DNA from: Pholiota molesta
Taxonomy: Eukaryota > Basidiomycota > Agaricomycetes > Agaricales > Strophariaceae
NCBI GenBank assembly: GCA_014925825.1
Contig: JACGCK010000048.1
Location: 186,001-250,000 of the forward strand
DNA length: 64,000 bases
Direction: 5' to 3'
How positions within the stretch are numbered: the first letter of the stretch is position 1; every line of letters starts with the position of its first letter. Positions 11,741 through 21,189 of this stretch are shown piece after piece. The translations under genes and the position numbers were made by a program. Below the pieces are notes generated by a model. That model had not been told where the DNA came from. It made no database searches and saw nothing but the letters and a program-made list of their open reading frames with translations.

Positions 11741-12510
11741 AGGTGTGTGCGAAATAGGAACTATGCCGAAAAAAAAGGAACCCCAAAAAGGAAGTCGTAT
11801 CAGGCAAAGATGGGCGACAAAATAAAATAGGAGCATTCAATTCGCAAATATGCAAACGGTAAACTACGCAAAATATACGGCCCCGCGCAGCGCTAATCTC
11901 CAACAGCCTCGACGAACAGCGAGAAGGAGTCAGGACACACAGCGGCGCTTGACCACGTCCCAGCGAACAAAGGCTCCTGAGCCCAGCAGAAGGCGAAGAG
12001 AGCAATTTCGGCGCAGGATGCCGGTCTACCCAAAGACCAAGGCACGATGGAGTCGCACTGCGGATGGCATCGCGTTAATGTCAGACGCCGACCCAGGTGC
12101 GCACCACGACGACAAGAGCGCGAGGGTGTAGTGCGTGAGATGCAGGAGTTGTGCGTGGCTGGCTGCGGATGGGAGGTAAACGGACTACGCACGCGGGTGA
12201 TTTGCTTGCATTTCGTCCGCCGCCGCCGCCTCTTCTCTGACGTCCTCCGCGCCCCGCTGTTGGATGAGTCATGCGTATAGCTCTGTTGCGTTTGGGGATC
12301 TTGCTTTCGTCCACCCTGTTGCTCTCTTTTCCTCCCATCTGCAGCTGCGAGACTTATGCACGAACTTGGAGGACAGGCAGTTGATGTTCAGAGAGAAATT
12401 GTTGGGGATCGAGATTCAGATAACCGAGTTGAGCGAGATGCTGGCGAGATGCGAGCCTCAAAACGGGCCAGCGAATGGCGCCGATGGAGGGTTGAGAAGG
12501 TCGCCATAGA
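11700..12510. repeat. Array unit block X, copy 2
   Basis: Counterpart of 7740-8300 with a unique GC-rich segment near 12000-12260. It ends at 12518 where a TA-flanked transposon interrupts the unit. The unit resumes at 14751 with TAGACAAGGATATGAGC, matching 8284 in copy 1. Confidence 0.6.
12345..12509 (+). pseudogene. Orphan coiled-coil exon (LRDLCTNLEDRQ...)
   Basis: After a CTGCAG acceptor near 12345 a plus-strand frame reads LRDLCTNLEDRQLMFREKL and continues through ITELSEMLARCE to TGA at 12507-12509. The Leu/Glu periodicity suggests a coiled coil. The unit-1 copy (about 8101-8245) has an internal stop, and no upstream exon could be joined confidently. It is probably the last exon of a third, otherwise lost gene carried by the unit. 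Confidence 0.35.
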
Positions 12511-13140
12511 GACGTATATACACTGCGAAAAGTCTAGGTGACAATCTTTGTCACTGAGGTAGCATATTTGTAGTTGAGATGACATTATTTGACACCGCTC
12601 CAAAAACGCTACCTTCTAGAAGTAACAAAAATAGTAACTGTAGACCAAAAATAATGTCACCCATGGGCAGGTATCACTTTTCGTCACCGGTCACTCCGAA
12701 GCAACTCCGAAGAGCACCTAATGAGAAGCAACAGTTTCCCAAAGTAGTACCGGCAACTCCGAACGACACCTAATTACAGGTAACAATTTCTGCGTCACTC
12801 CGAAGCAGCCAGAAATAGCACTCAATGGCAGGTGACAGTTACTGACAGCTTTCGGTCGTTCCGAGGGAATCTGGGATGTGTCTGCTACAATTGCTTGTCT
12901 CCGTCAAACCCAAGTAATTTATCTATGCAATACCTAACAATTGTGATTCCATCTATATGATACGACTAAGTAAAGCAATCTATTCCATAGTAAGTACAGA
13001 AGCTGAAATAAGCAGTGTTAGCTGCAAGCCATTGTATCTAGTTGAGTAAATATGGTTCAAGGGACTTGAAGGTAAAAATACTCGAAGGGACCACACATAT
13101 ACGACGTGGTATATTTTGGGTCAGCTTAACATTTTATAAA

Positions 13141-13257
13141 GGTCTATTGGTGTAGGGGTAAATGTACGAGGGTAATGTTTCAACGAGGTCTCGCGTTCGA
13201 GTCTGGGTGCAGGAACAAGTCTCTGATGTTCCATGGCCTAGGCAAGTTTTTTTTTTT
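13141..13257 (+). ncRNA. tRNA-derived segment with A- and B-box and poly-T, possible SINE head
   Basis: TGGTGTAGGGG near 13149 resembles an A box and GCGTTCGAGTCT near 13191 resembles a B box, about 42 bases apart. A poly-T run (about 13247-13256) could end Pol III transcription. The T-stem pairs poorly and no clean acceptor stem forms, so this is not called as a functional tRNA. It fits a SINE-type relic or a decayed tRNA. Confidence 0.35.
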
Positions 13258-13343
13258 GGCACTGGGAATGATGCGTAGGATTGATATAATGGTCGATGGG
13301 CCTTATTGTACCATTAATCATGGCCTTCAACACTGCAAGAAGG

Positions 13344-14361
13344 CAGAGGAATAAGGCAGGACACGAGTATACTCACAAGTCTCGCGGATCCTTACTCGCG
13401 AGTATTGAAATACTAAAATCTCATACTTGGATCCGTACAAGTAGTTTCCCACGGATGACTCGGATCCGCGAGTATTTACTCACAAGTATTGGCAAGTATG
13501 CAAGTACTTGTTGCCTTACAAGTAGAGATGAGTACTTACAGGTAAACTTGCAAGTACTTGCAAAGAATCATGTATTAAATAAATTGTATAGACTTAAAGA
13601 ACTTCAAAAGTCCTTTCGAACGATGCCAAGATTGTATTTTTAGCATAAGAATTGACAAAGTTATTAATAATTTGATTTAAGTAAGTACTTTGGGCGTCTA
13701 AAAACGCTTTTACCTGCAGTTCAAACGTTAACCGCCCGTACCTTTTGCAAACTTGCACATAAATAGAAGACATGTAAATCCACAGGATACAATTTAGACC
13801 TTAATATTTGAGCAACATTCGGTTGAGCTATAGTAGTATCTATGTTTTCTACTCTTTTTGACTACTTTAAAGACGCTTTTGCCTATGCTTCGTTTAATAT
13901 AGCCATCGCCCTTTCGCAAATTGGCGTACAGTTAGATATTTAGACTACCTTTCTAACAAGCATATGACCATAATATTTGGCTGAGAATTGATTGAGATAT
14001 TACAAAATGCGCTCAACCACTGCATTGGCTAGTATTTTAGTTGTTTCTCACTCATTTCTCCACCGATTTTTGTCTTCTCTGAATTATACTACCCAGATAT
14101 TACCATGTCAAATACTTCTCAAAGTCACAATTAGATAAAATTTAGCAATTTGATTATTAGTGCCATAGAGAATTAAATATATCAATATCCACAAGTACTT
14201 GCACAAGTATTTGCTATCCCGGAAATCCATACTCGGATCCGGACATACCCGTGGGAACGAGTGATCCGGATCCGCGAGTCAGTATACTTGCAAGTATTCC
14301 CACGAGTTGACTCACAGGTACCTGCGAGTAGACACTACTCGTGTCCAGCCTTACAGAGGAA
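13344..14361. mobile_element. hAT-type non-autonomous element with 8-bp target duplication
   Basis: The element spans 13352-14353 (1002 bp). The direct repeat CAGAGGAA at 13344-13351 and 14354-14361 is an exact 8-bp target duplication, the hAT hallmark. The termini TAAGGCAGGACACGAGTA and, read from the other end, TAAGGCTGGACACGAGTA differ at one position and fit the hAT start pattern YARNG. Subterminal regions carry clustered motifs GGATCCGCGAGT and ACAAGTACTTG in both orientations. The 600-bp interior is AT-rich and noncoding. It sits inside the 12519-14750 element and is therefore the younger insertion. Confidence 0.85.
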
Positions 14362-14861
14362 CGATCCCCTGAGCATTTTATCCATTGGGAAGGAGGTGAC
14401 AAAGTTTGTTCCATTTTAGGTCAATTAATCGACGCTTTCTGACACTTCGGCATCAATTTCCGTTGCTTTCAGTGTTTTTTTTTGACACCTTGGGTGTCAT
14501 TGTCCGCTACTTTTCGCAGCATTCTTTGCTACCTTGGGTGTTATTGTCTGCTACTTTTCACAGCATTCTTTGCTTCCAAGTGACATTTAACGCTGCTATT
14601 ATCTTTTTGTAATATATTAATTAATATGGTTCGCTGCTCTTGGCAGACCTTTTTGTGACTGTGGCAAGGTGCTGTATTTGATCACCTCAGGCAACATTTT
14701 CCGTTGCCTTTGAGGTAACGTTTTTCTACGCCTACACTTTTCACAGTGTATAGACAAGGATATGAGCACCTGGAGTGGTGATGTAGAATGGGAAAACACG
14801 GTTGTGACTCCAAATGACTTGTGTGTATCAAATGACTGGCAGACAAGAGAGAACGAACACC

Positions 14862-14876
14862 TTCCCAAATTGGGAA
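14862..14876. promoter_or_regulatory. Palindrome TTCCCAAATTGGGAA upstream of copy 3
   Basis: Same 15-base motif as at 8590-8604 and 8608-8622, again in the upstream block of a YWFA gene, 242 bases before the ATG at 15104. Confidence 0.35.
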
Positions 14877-15103
14877 GGGGTCCTCTGGCGCAACTCTGGC
14901 GTTCCCAAGCCTTTGTCTATCAATTGACTATTTTTGGGCTTTTGTATGGCCAAGATCGCATAATCTGACGCTATTTGACTCTATCTGACGCCTCTTGCAA
15001 TAAATACCCCTAGGCAGCCCCTGAGTCCAGGTGTAATGTACTACGATAATAGCCCCTATTCTTTGACCAGATATTACCCTCGACCTCAGGCCCAAGGGCC
15101 AAG

Positions 15104-15624
15104 ATGATTTCCAGTTTACTCTTGTTTCTCACGTCCATTTTTCGCCCCATATCTGCCTCGGCGGCGTCCAAATCCGACGGCGTACAGCAAGACTTCTCAT
15201 CACCAGATTCACCCCCTTTGGTGTATCTACCACTGAGCCATGGTTCAGGCCTCAACAGTGCCCGATACGTAGAAATGCTCAAAGACAAGGCTATTCTAAC
15301 CTCAGGCGGTCCGGTCGAGCTGAGCAAGTGTATGATCACCAAGTTGGAGCATATGAAGTTCAAAAAAGGCGCTCAACATGAATATGTCGTTGCAACAGTC
15401 AAGTACAATGACACGGAACTTCGTCTTTCCATTGAGCGGATGAAAGGTGCAGACCTCCCGGAAGACTATCAGCCCGAGAAATCGCCCATACAAATTCCTA
15501 GTTGCAAAAAAATCATAGAGCATTTGATACCTATTACTTCGAATGCGGTATTCACATCGCCATTGGCGGAAGACATGGTTTACAATATAGGACCCCAAAC
15601 CTATCACAATCTTGAGCCGTCCCG
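15104..15624 (+). pseudogene. YWFA-family copy 3, 5' half, cut by a transposon
   Basis: Starts at ATG 15104 with a hydrophobic Leu/Phe-rich beginning (MISSLLLFLTSIFRP) followed by SASAASKSDG. It keeps the basic helix (LEHMKFKKGA) and QHEYVVATVKYNDTEL. The frame is open to LEPSRS at the transposon border, then reads about ten transposon-encoded residues to TGA at 15660. Removing the transposon and one target copy restores the frame into the sequence at 20219. Copy 2 is continuous at the same point, which confirms the insertion. Confidence 0.85.
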
Positions 15625-18439
15625 CTCAGTAAAAACGACAAGTCAGGTGCAGTCAGGTTGATGTCGTGCAAACGTCGTGTCATAGTCGCGAAAACGCTTT
15701 CTTGTCAGAGTCATTTCAAGGTAGTATCAGGTCCCCACAAAAAGTCCGCATCCATCAAACTTCTCCGACATTCAAGTGATATTTGTATTGGACTTGATGT
15801 CAGGTAGAAATTAGGTTGAAATCAGCTAGAAATCAAGTAAGAGCGAGGTCGACATTTTCATATGCACGTGCCCACTTTATTTCTCAGTTCCAACGCACAA
15901 TGCTCGCTGCAACTTTGAACTTGGGAAAATTCTCTCTAAGTTCTACCACGAGCATGGACTTGAATGATTCCTCAATGTCCTCAACCCACACCTTATGCCA
16001 CACATCGTCAACCCACCGCCTGCGCCACGCGATGCCCATCTTACCGCCGCCCACCGTACCGCCGCCCATCTTGTGGACCGTGGTCGACGGTTGTGTCTTT
16101 ATACGGTCGAGCTCCTAGCTCCTATCAGCCTACCTCTTCCCAGTGCCGTGCAGTCCTCTGAAGTACAATCTTACAACACAAGTCGAAGGGCCAAGGACTT
16201 CAAGGACAACTGGTATGTAAGCTTCATTCAGTTGGGAACTCTACTGACTAAGTCTTCAACAGATTTATATACAGGGAGCTGCAGGAGGTCGACGGCCAGG
16301 ACCAGATACACACGACAGTGCAGATGCCACATCCGGTGCTCGGTGGCCCGTGGGCGTTCGGCGGGGCGATCGAATGATGAGGGCTCGGCGCTGTCGCCGT
16401 CGGACATGGCCAGAGTTCGACCCAACACAACCGCCCCGTGGACAGCCTTTCAGGTTGCTAGCACCCTTGGGCATTGCCAGCTCACTCATCTGTGATGCTG
16501 CGGAAGCTTCGGTTTCTGCTCAATGCAGCATGAATGTACGCGTCGAGTCTTGACTCGATTCATTGCGATTGGAGCCTAACATCCATCCTTCCCAGAAGCT
16601 TACGAAAGAACAATCGAAGTATATAGCCTAAAGACGACATATTGGGAGCCAGCCTACCAGTTCAGGTACGGAAATTTGAATCTCTGCCTCTCTGTTTGTC
16701 TTCTCACTTCTTCCCTTCACAGAGCTCATTTCCGACATCTTGAATGCCCAATATCTTTCAACAGAGGTGCAATCATGTCCTGACAAGGTGCGAATATTGC
16801 GCATTCCATGTTTCCGAGCCTGTAGTCTAACGTCTTCAATTAGCATCTTCCTCGGGGTCGTTACAAGGCATTGAAAGATATATATATATATTTTACTATA
16901 TTTACATTAGACCTTGTTTGCTGTTTCGTAGCTTACATTACTTTGAGGACTAATTACGAGTCTATGTATATAGACTCGTTCTTATATCAACCAGATGGGC
17001 CAAAATTCTGGCAGCTGTTACGCTAAACGCGCCGGCCCGCCGGTTCATTTCAGACCGTCACGTGGCTCCCACCCCCTGCCAGTGGCCCAGTGCTCACTAG
17101 CGCTCACTGCTCACTCAGCTGCTCGCCACCACCCAACGACCACCGAACTGCGTTCGTTCGCGTCCTCCAACCCGTCTCCCGCCTACAACAATTCGCAGGA
17201 ACAACGCAGCCAAAGACGACGACGGAGCTACACCCGCCGTTCGCCCTCTCCGTGATGACGACTCATCGATCACAGGCACTAGCAGCGGAGCCCTTTATTT
17301 GAAGTCGGATTGCATGGACAACACAGGACATATGCAGCGGGCTCCAAACGGTTCCAGTGCGCGTATACGGTACGTCCACGCTCTTTGCTCGCAATCAAAG
17401 TCGCGCCTCATGAGAAACCTTGAGTATACACGTTCTCATTTATCCCGAGCCACTGAACTCCCTCTCCCTTCACCTTACGCTAGGCTGGTCCACGGACGAC
17501 ATGGCGACCAGGACACGCCTTACTTCGCCCCACCACCACTTCGCCCTCCATCTTCCGTCACCAGTGCCCGCATCGTTCCAACTACGACTTGGATAGTGAC
17601 AGCCGCCAGGGGGCCGCCATCGACCCTCAGCTGAACCATCCGACTCATGATTCCCGCGAACGACGACATCGTCGCCTGGAGGGTGCGTTGGACGTAGCAT
17701 GCATGCGCTGGGCGATGTAGACAGTCGGCTGAGATCGACGGGACGACAATATGACTCAAAACTCACCGTCAGCAGAGCCCCAACACCCCACATCTTCTGC
17801 CCACAAACACACCCGGCCGAACAGCGCCTCTACCTCATCATCAAGCCCGGGACCTCGACCATGCAAAGACAACATGGCAAACAGCGGCGAACACACCACT
17901 TACCTCGCCCCACTCACACCTTGCCGACGCCGCCCTTCAACGACAAACTGAGTACTGAATACAACTTGGAAACTCACTGCCAGCAGGCGGCGCCCATCGA
18001 CGACAACGACGAGCTGGACCCTCTGGCTGTGGATTGCCAGATTGCCGCGAAGGATGACGACGGATCGGCTTCGCTCCGGAGGGCGCGTTCGACGCCGGTT
18101 GCATGCGTTGGGCGTACAGAGAGTCGGCGGGGGTTGTACGGTTCCAAGTACGTCCCTGTGCCCTACTCAAAGACAAAGCAGATCAGAGATTGGTAACAGA
18201 GATCGAATGGACCAGAACTTATGCCCGCTGACGACGTCCTGCCCCACCAAGTCCCAAGCCGCGTAGTCCTGGACATATCACCAAACCATGACGATGGCGG
18301 CGGCGGCGGCGGCGGCGGCGGCTCCTCCCTTTCCTTCGACGTACAGGCTGTCATTGGGCCTACCCCGTAGATTGTACACCCTCAAAGTCGACATGGACGA
18401 AGGGACGAGTCAGCATCGATCCAGCCGCACGGAAGCATC

Positions 18440-18940
18440 GCAACATACCTGATACGCTCGAGCGCAAGCCCAGTGCCCGCCAGTCATGGGTGAGGGTATG
18501 CCTTTGGCCGCGTACACGACGAGAAAGGCCGGGCGATGGACGTGCTGCGGGATGGGCAGCCGTCCGTCAGTGCCGATCGGGGGTGCGGGGTAAGCTGGCG
18601 CACCTGCTATGTTCGCGCACGACAGAGCGCGGTCCTGCCGCGGGATCTTCGCATGCCGCTAGCCCAACCCACGCCCTTCCGCCCGACGTACAGCCTGTGT
18701 CGTGGTGATTGCCCTCGTGGAACCGAGCCTCTTGAACTTGAGTCAGTGTCGATCCGCTGCGTGGACGCATCGCAACATACCTGACATGCTCGAGCACAAG
18801 CCAAGTGCCCAGTCTGACACGGGTAAGGTGTGTTTCCAATGACGAGAAAAGGTAGGGGATGGCTACCAGGCCGTCAGTGCTGATCGCGTGTGTGGGTTAC
18901 TTTGGAGCGCACCTGCTATGTGCGAGCACGGGCGCTGCGT
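18440..18940. repeat. Direct repeat of about 200 bp inside the 4.6-kb element
   Basis: GCATCGCAACATACCTGA recurs at 18435 and 18769. CTCGAGC(G/A)CAAGC follows in both, and CGCACCTGCTATGT appears at 18598 and 18909. The spacing of roughly 310-335 bp indicates a degenerate tandem duplication. Confidence 0.6.
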
Positions 18941-19528
18941 GGATTCGGGTCTTTGCATACTGCCAGCGGCGTTCGTTGCTGTGGGAAGCATAGTGGGTTG
19001 CCAGCATGCGATATCTACGCGAGTTACCTTTCCTTTTCTGACCATGCTTACCTCGTCCATGCCAGCACTGCAGCTGCGCGCCACCCACCACCCTCCAATC
19101 TCAACTGCGTTCACGCCCTCCAAACTCCTCAATTGCCCATGATTCGCAAGATTATAGCAGCCAGCGACGATATCGAGGATGATGGAGCCTGACGCTGCCA
19201 CACTTCCCGCCATTTGCCCTCGCCTTCAACAGCTCTCGTCAATGACGGCTCATCGATTTGATGGCAGACGCTAGGGACGGACCAAGTCAGTTGAAGGGCG
19301 GATGGAATGTCAACAAAGTGGCAGGTACGAGGTCTCAGTGGAAGAAACGGGCTCGAAACGAGCGAGGGCCCGTGTATGGTACGTTCGAGCTTGTTGTGAC
19401 CGTGTTTGAGTAGTTAAAATTGAAGAACAAAAATGTTTTTCCAAATTTCTGATAATTTAAATTGGCTGTAAATTATGAGTACTTATTGCAATGCAAAGTG
19501 GCCCACTACTACAAGTAGAAAGTGGATT

Positions 19529-19836
19529 TACTGTACCATTTAATTCAATTCGGCAGGCCCCTTCGTGCGTGACAGGCCTACCGAAAATTTGGTTTCGGCA
19601 GTTTGTCAAAACCGCCGTGACGGCGAAAAAATTTCGGCAAAAAGGCCTTGAGGAGGGCCAAAAATTGTGCAAACAGGCGCCCAAAACACCCCGCGGAACG
19701 CGCAAAAAAAAAATTGAACTGACTTTGACAAAATGATTTCGGCAGTGGCTGATTTAGGCCGTGACAACCGTGACTTTTCGGCACTTTGGAGGGCCCCGTG
19801 ACGCGTGACTGCCGAATTGAATTAAATGGTACAGTA
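19529..19836. mobile_element. 304-bp TA-flanked MITE nested in the 4.6-kb element
   Basis: The element 19531-19834 begins CTGTACCATTTAATTCAATT and ends with its exact reverse complement; the match covers 26 bp including CGGCAG. Both sides are TA (19529-19530, 19835-19836). Short noncoding elements with long TIRs and TA duplications are typical Tc1/mariner-type MITEs. Near-identity of the arms suggests recent insertion. Confidence 0.85.
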
Positions 19837-20218
19837 TATCTGTATAACGAAAAAAAACCTAAGACGAGTATATGCCATGCGTAGCAATGGCCCTCAAGAC
19901 AAGTATAATGTTTATTCAACTTTACATTAATCCAAATTGAATCAGCTAACAAAGAAAATAAGTGTGAGATTGACTTGATTCTTATATGACATTTCCTTGA
20001 CATCGATGGGATATGCACTCGACTACTATCTGACCGCACCTGACTCTTTTCCGGATCAACATCAATTATTGAGAATTTGAGCCATCACTCCCCGACTTCC
20101 ACCTGACATAATTGCGGCTCATATGTCAGAGTTAGTGTAGCTAAAACGCATTCTTGACATCTATCAGACTTTTCCGTACCTATCTCAGACATCAATTGGA
20201 TTTTGCGTTTTTACTGAG

Positions 20219-20943
20219 CGTCCCGTGTTTTGATGACCTTTTCTCCTCACCCTGGCGTCCTCAACCTCCTTCAGCTAGCTGTGATTATTGAGGCCGTTCA
20301 TGATCTCGAGGAACGGTATGCTCTGGATCGCACACAGTGTTATTGGCTTGCCATGTTGATCATGGGTGCCGCGATGACTCGCGGAGGACAGGTACGATAT
20401 TTCGAGCGAGGAAGAGGAAAAGCCGAAATAGTGCAGGAACTATCGACTGTTGCTAGCACGTCGGACCTCAGTCACATTCCGATCTTGCCACCACCGCCTG
20501 ACAAGAAGGGGGAGTTAGTAAAAGCACCGGGCCTCAGTCATATTGCGATCTCGCCGCCACCGCCTGACGAGAAGGGGGAGTTAGTAGAAGCACCGGTCAT
20601 TGAAGGCAGTGTCAGGAAATACCATTGGTACGTGCTGTGGCAGTATCGCCCAAGAGTATACAGATTATTGCAGGGGAGGCTGAGAGGCGTTACAACAATG
20701 CATTGGTAGCGGTGAGTAGTTTGCCTTACTTCATGGGCTCTTGAAGCTTACTTGTACCTAGTTGGAAGCTAGATACGCCTCTTTCGTCCAAGGTCATCAG
20801 CGAGATGCCGCAAAGAGAATTGAGGAACTCCAGGAAGAGAATAGGAAAAAAGACAAGGAACTTGGGAAGAAAGATGAGGACAACAGACAACTCCGCCTAC
20901 TTCTGAGTCAACAACAGCCCCAGCACACAGCAGCGGACGACCG
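20219..20943 (+). pseudogene. YWFA-family copy 3, 3' half
   Basis: Continues the gene interrupted at 15624. MMTFSPHPGVLNLLQLAVII leads to QCYWLAMLIMGAAMTRGG (Leu replaces Phe in the usual QCYWFA), then two 66-bp PPPPD linker repeats (20465 and 20531). Compared with copy 2, one base is missing near 20629 in KYHW, which breaks the frame. The alternative frame restores the expected exon-1 tail IIAGEAERRYNNALVA before the GTGAGT donor near 20712. The coiled-coil exon (about 20762 onward) is shorter than in copy 2 and runs into unrelated sequence after 20920, so the natural 3' end is lost. Confidence 0.8.
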
Positions 20944-21004
20944 CGGCCAGCACAAGCACACAACCACCACTGCCGCCCACTGCGCCTGTCCCATGATGAA
21001 CGAC

Positions 21005-21185
21005 GGGCGGACAGATTTGATCTGTTCTTATGGGGCTTGAACGCGAAGCAGATAAGGAATCCAGCCTGGAGGAGACGATGCGAAATGGCGGATGCGTGAC
21101 GCGTGGCTGTTCGAATTGACTGAACCTGTGCCTGCAGACTGGCTGCAGTTGTCCATATATGATATTGACGCCGATGCCTGAGAGT
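21005..21185 (+). pseudogene. Fragment resembling the ankyrin gene exon plus an unknown C-terminal tail
   Basis: TTCTTATGGGGCTTGAACGCG near 21025 matches the coding sequence of DLFLWGLNAEQ at 26740-26769. Just downstream, 21086-21181 reads MRDAWLFELTEPVPADWLQL and ends with TGA. The second piece resembles no other sequence in the window. It abuts the truncated YWFA copy 3, pointing to a rearrangement breakpoint. Confidence 0.45.
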
Positions 21186-21189
21186 CGTG

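Larger units (their letters stand above)
12519..14750. mobile_element. Non-autonomous TA-flanked DNA transposon, 2.2 kb, interrupted by a hAT element
   Basis: Terminal inverted repeats of 22 bp, 12519-12540 (TACACTGCGAAAAGTCTAGG...) and 14729-14750, match at 19 of 22 positions. Both ends are flanked by TA (12517-12518, 14751-14752), as expected for a Tc1/mariner-type insertion. The paralogous unit at 8268-8290 carries the flanks without the element and serves as an empty site. Subterminal arrays contain repeats such as TCACTCCGAAGCA (12687 onward) and ATTCTTTGCTACCTT/ATTCTTTGCTTCC (near 14520-14580). No transposase frame is visible. The interior includes a hAT-type element and a tRNA-like segment. 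Confidence 0.7.
15618..20225. mobile_element. 4.6-kb DNA transposon disrupting YWFA copy 3
   Basis: The element at 15625-20218 has inverted termini CTCAGTAAAAACG and CGTTTTTACTGAG. It is flanked by the direct repeat CGTCCCG (15618-15624 and 20219-20225), a 7-bp target duplication (or 5 bp if the next GC belongs to the termini). Subterminal regions repeat TGATGTC on the left and GACATC on the right. The interior is GC-rich between 16000 and 19300, with internal direct repeats and a (GGC)n tract at about 18298-18321. I see no frame that reads as a transposase. Superfamily is not assigned. Confidence 0.85.

Noticed and set aside
13141..13215. Functional tRNA gene
   Set aside because: A- and B-box-like sequences are present, but the T-stem mispairs at two of five positions and no acceptor stem can be formed.
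18296..18322. CRISPR-like or regulatory repeat at the GGC run
   Set aside because: It is a simple trinucleotide microsatellite; no spacer structure exists and the organism is a eukaryote.
16000..19250. Many open frames of 60-190 codons inside the 4.6-kb element
   Set aside because: They are Pro/Arg/Ala-rich, occur in several frames and both strands at once, and contain no transposase or other known motif. GC-rich composition explains the lack of stops.
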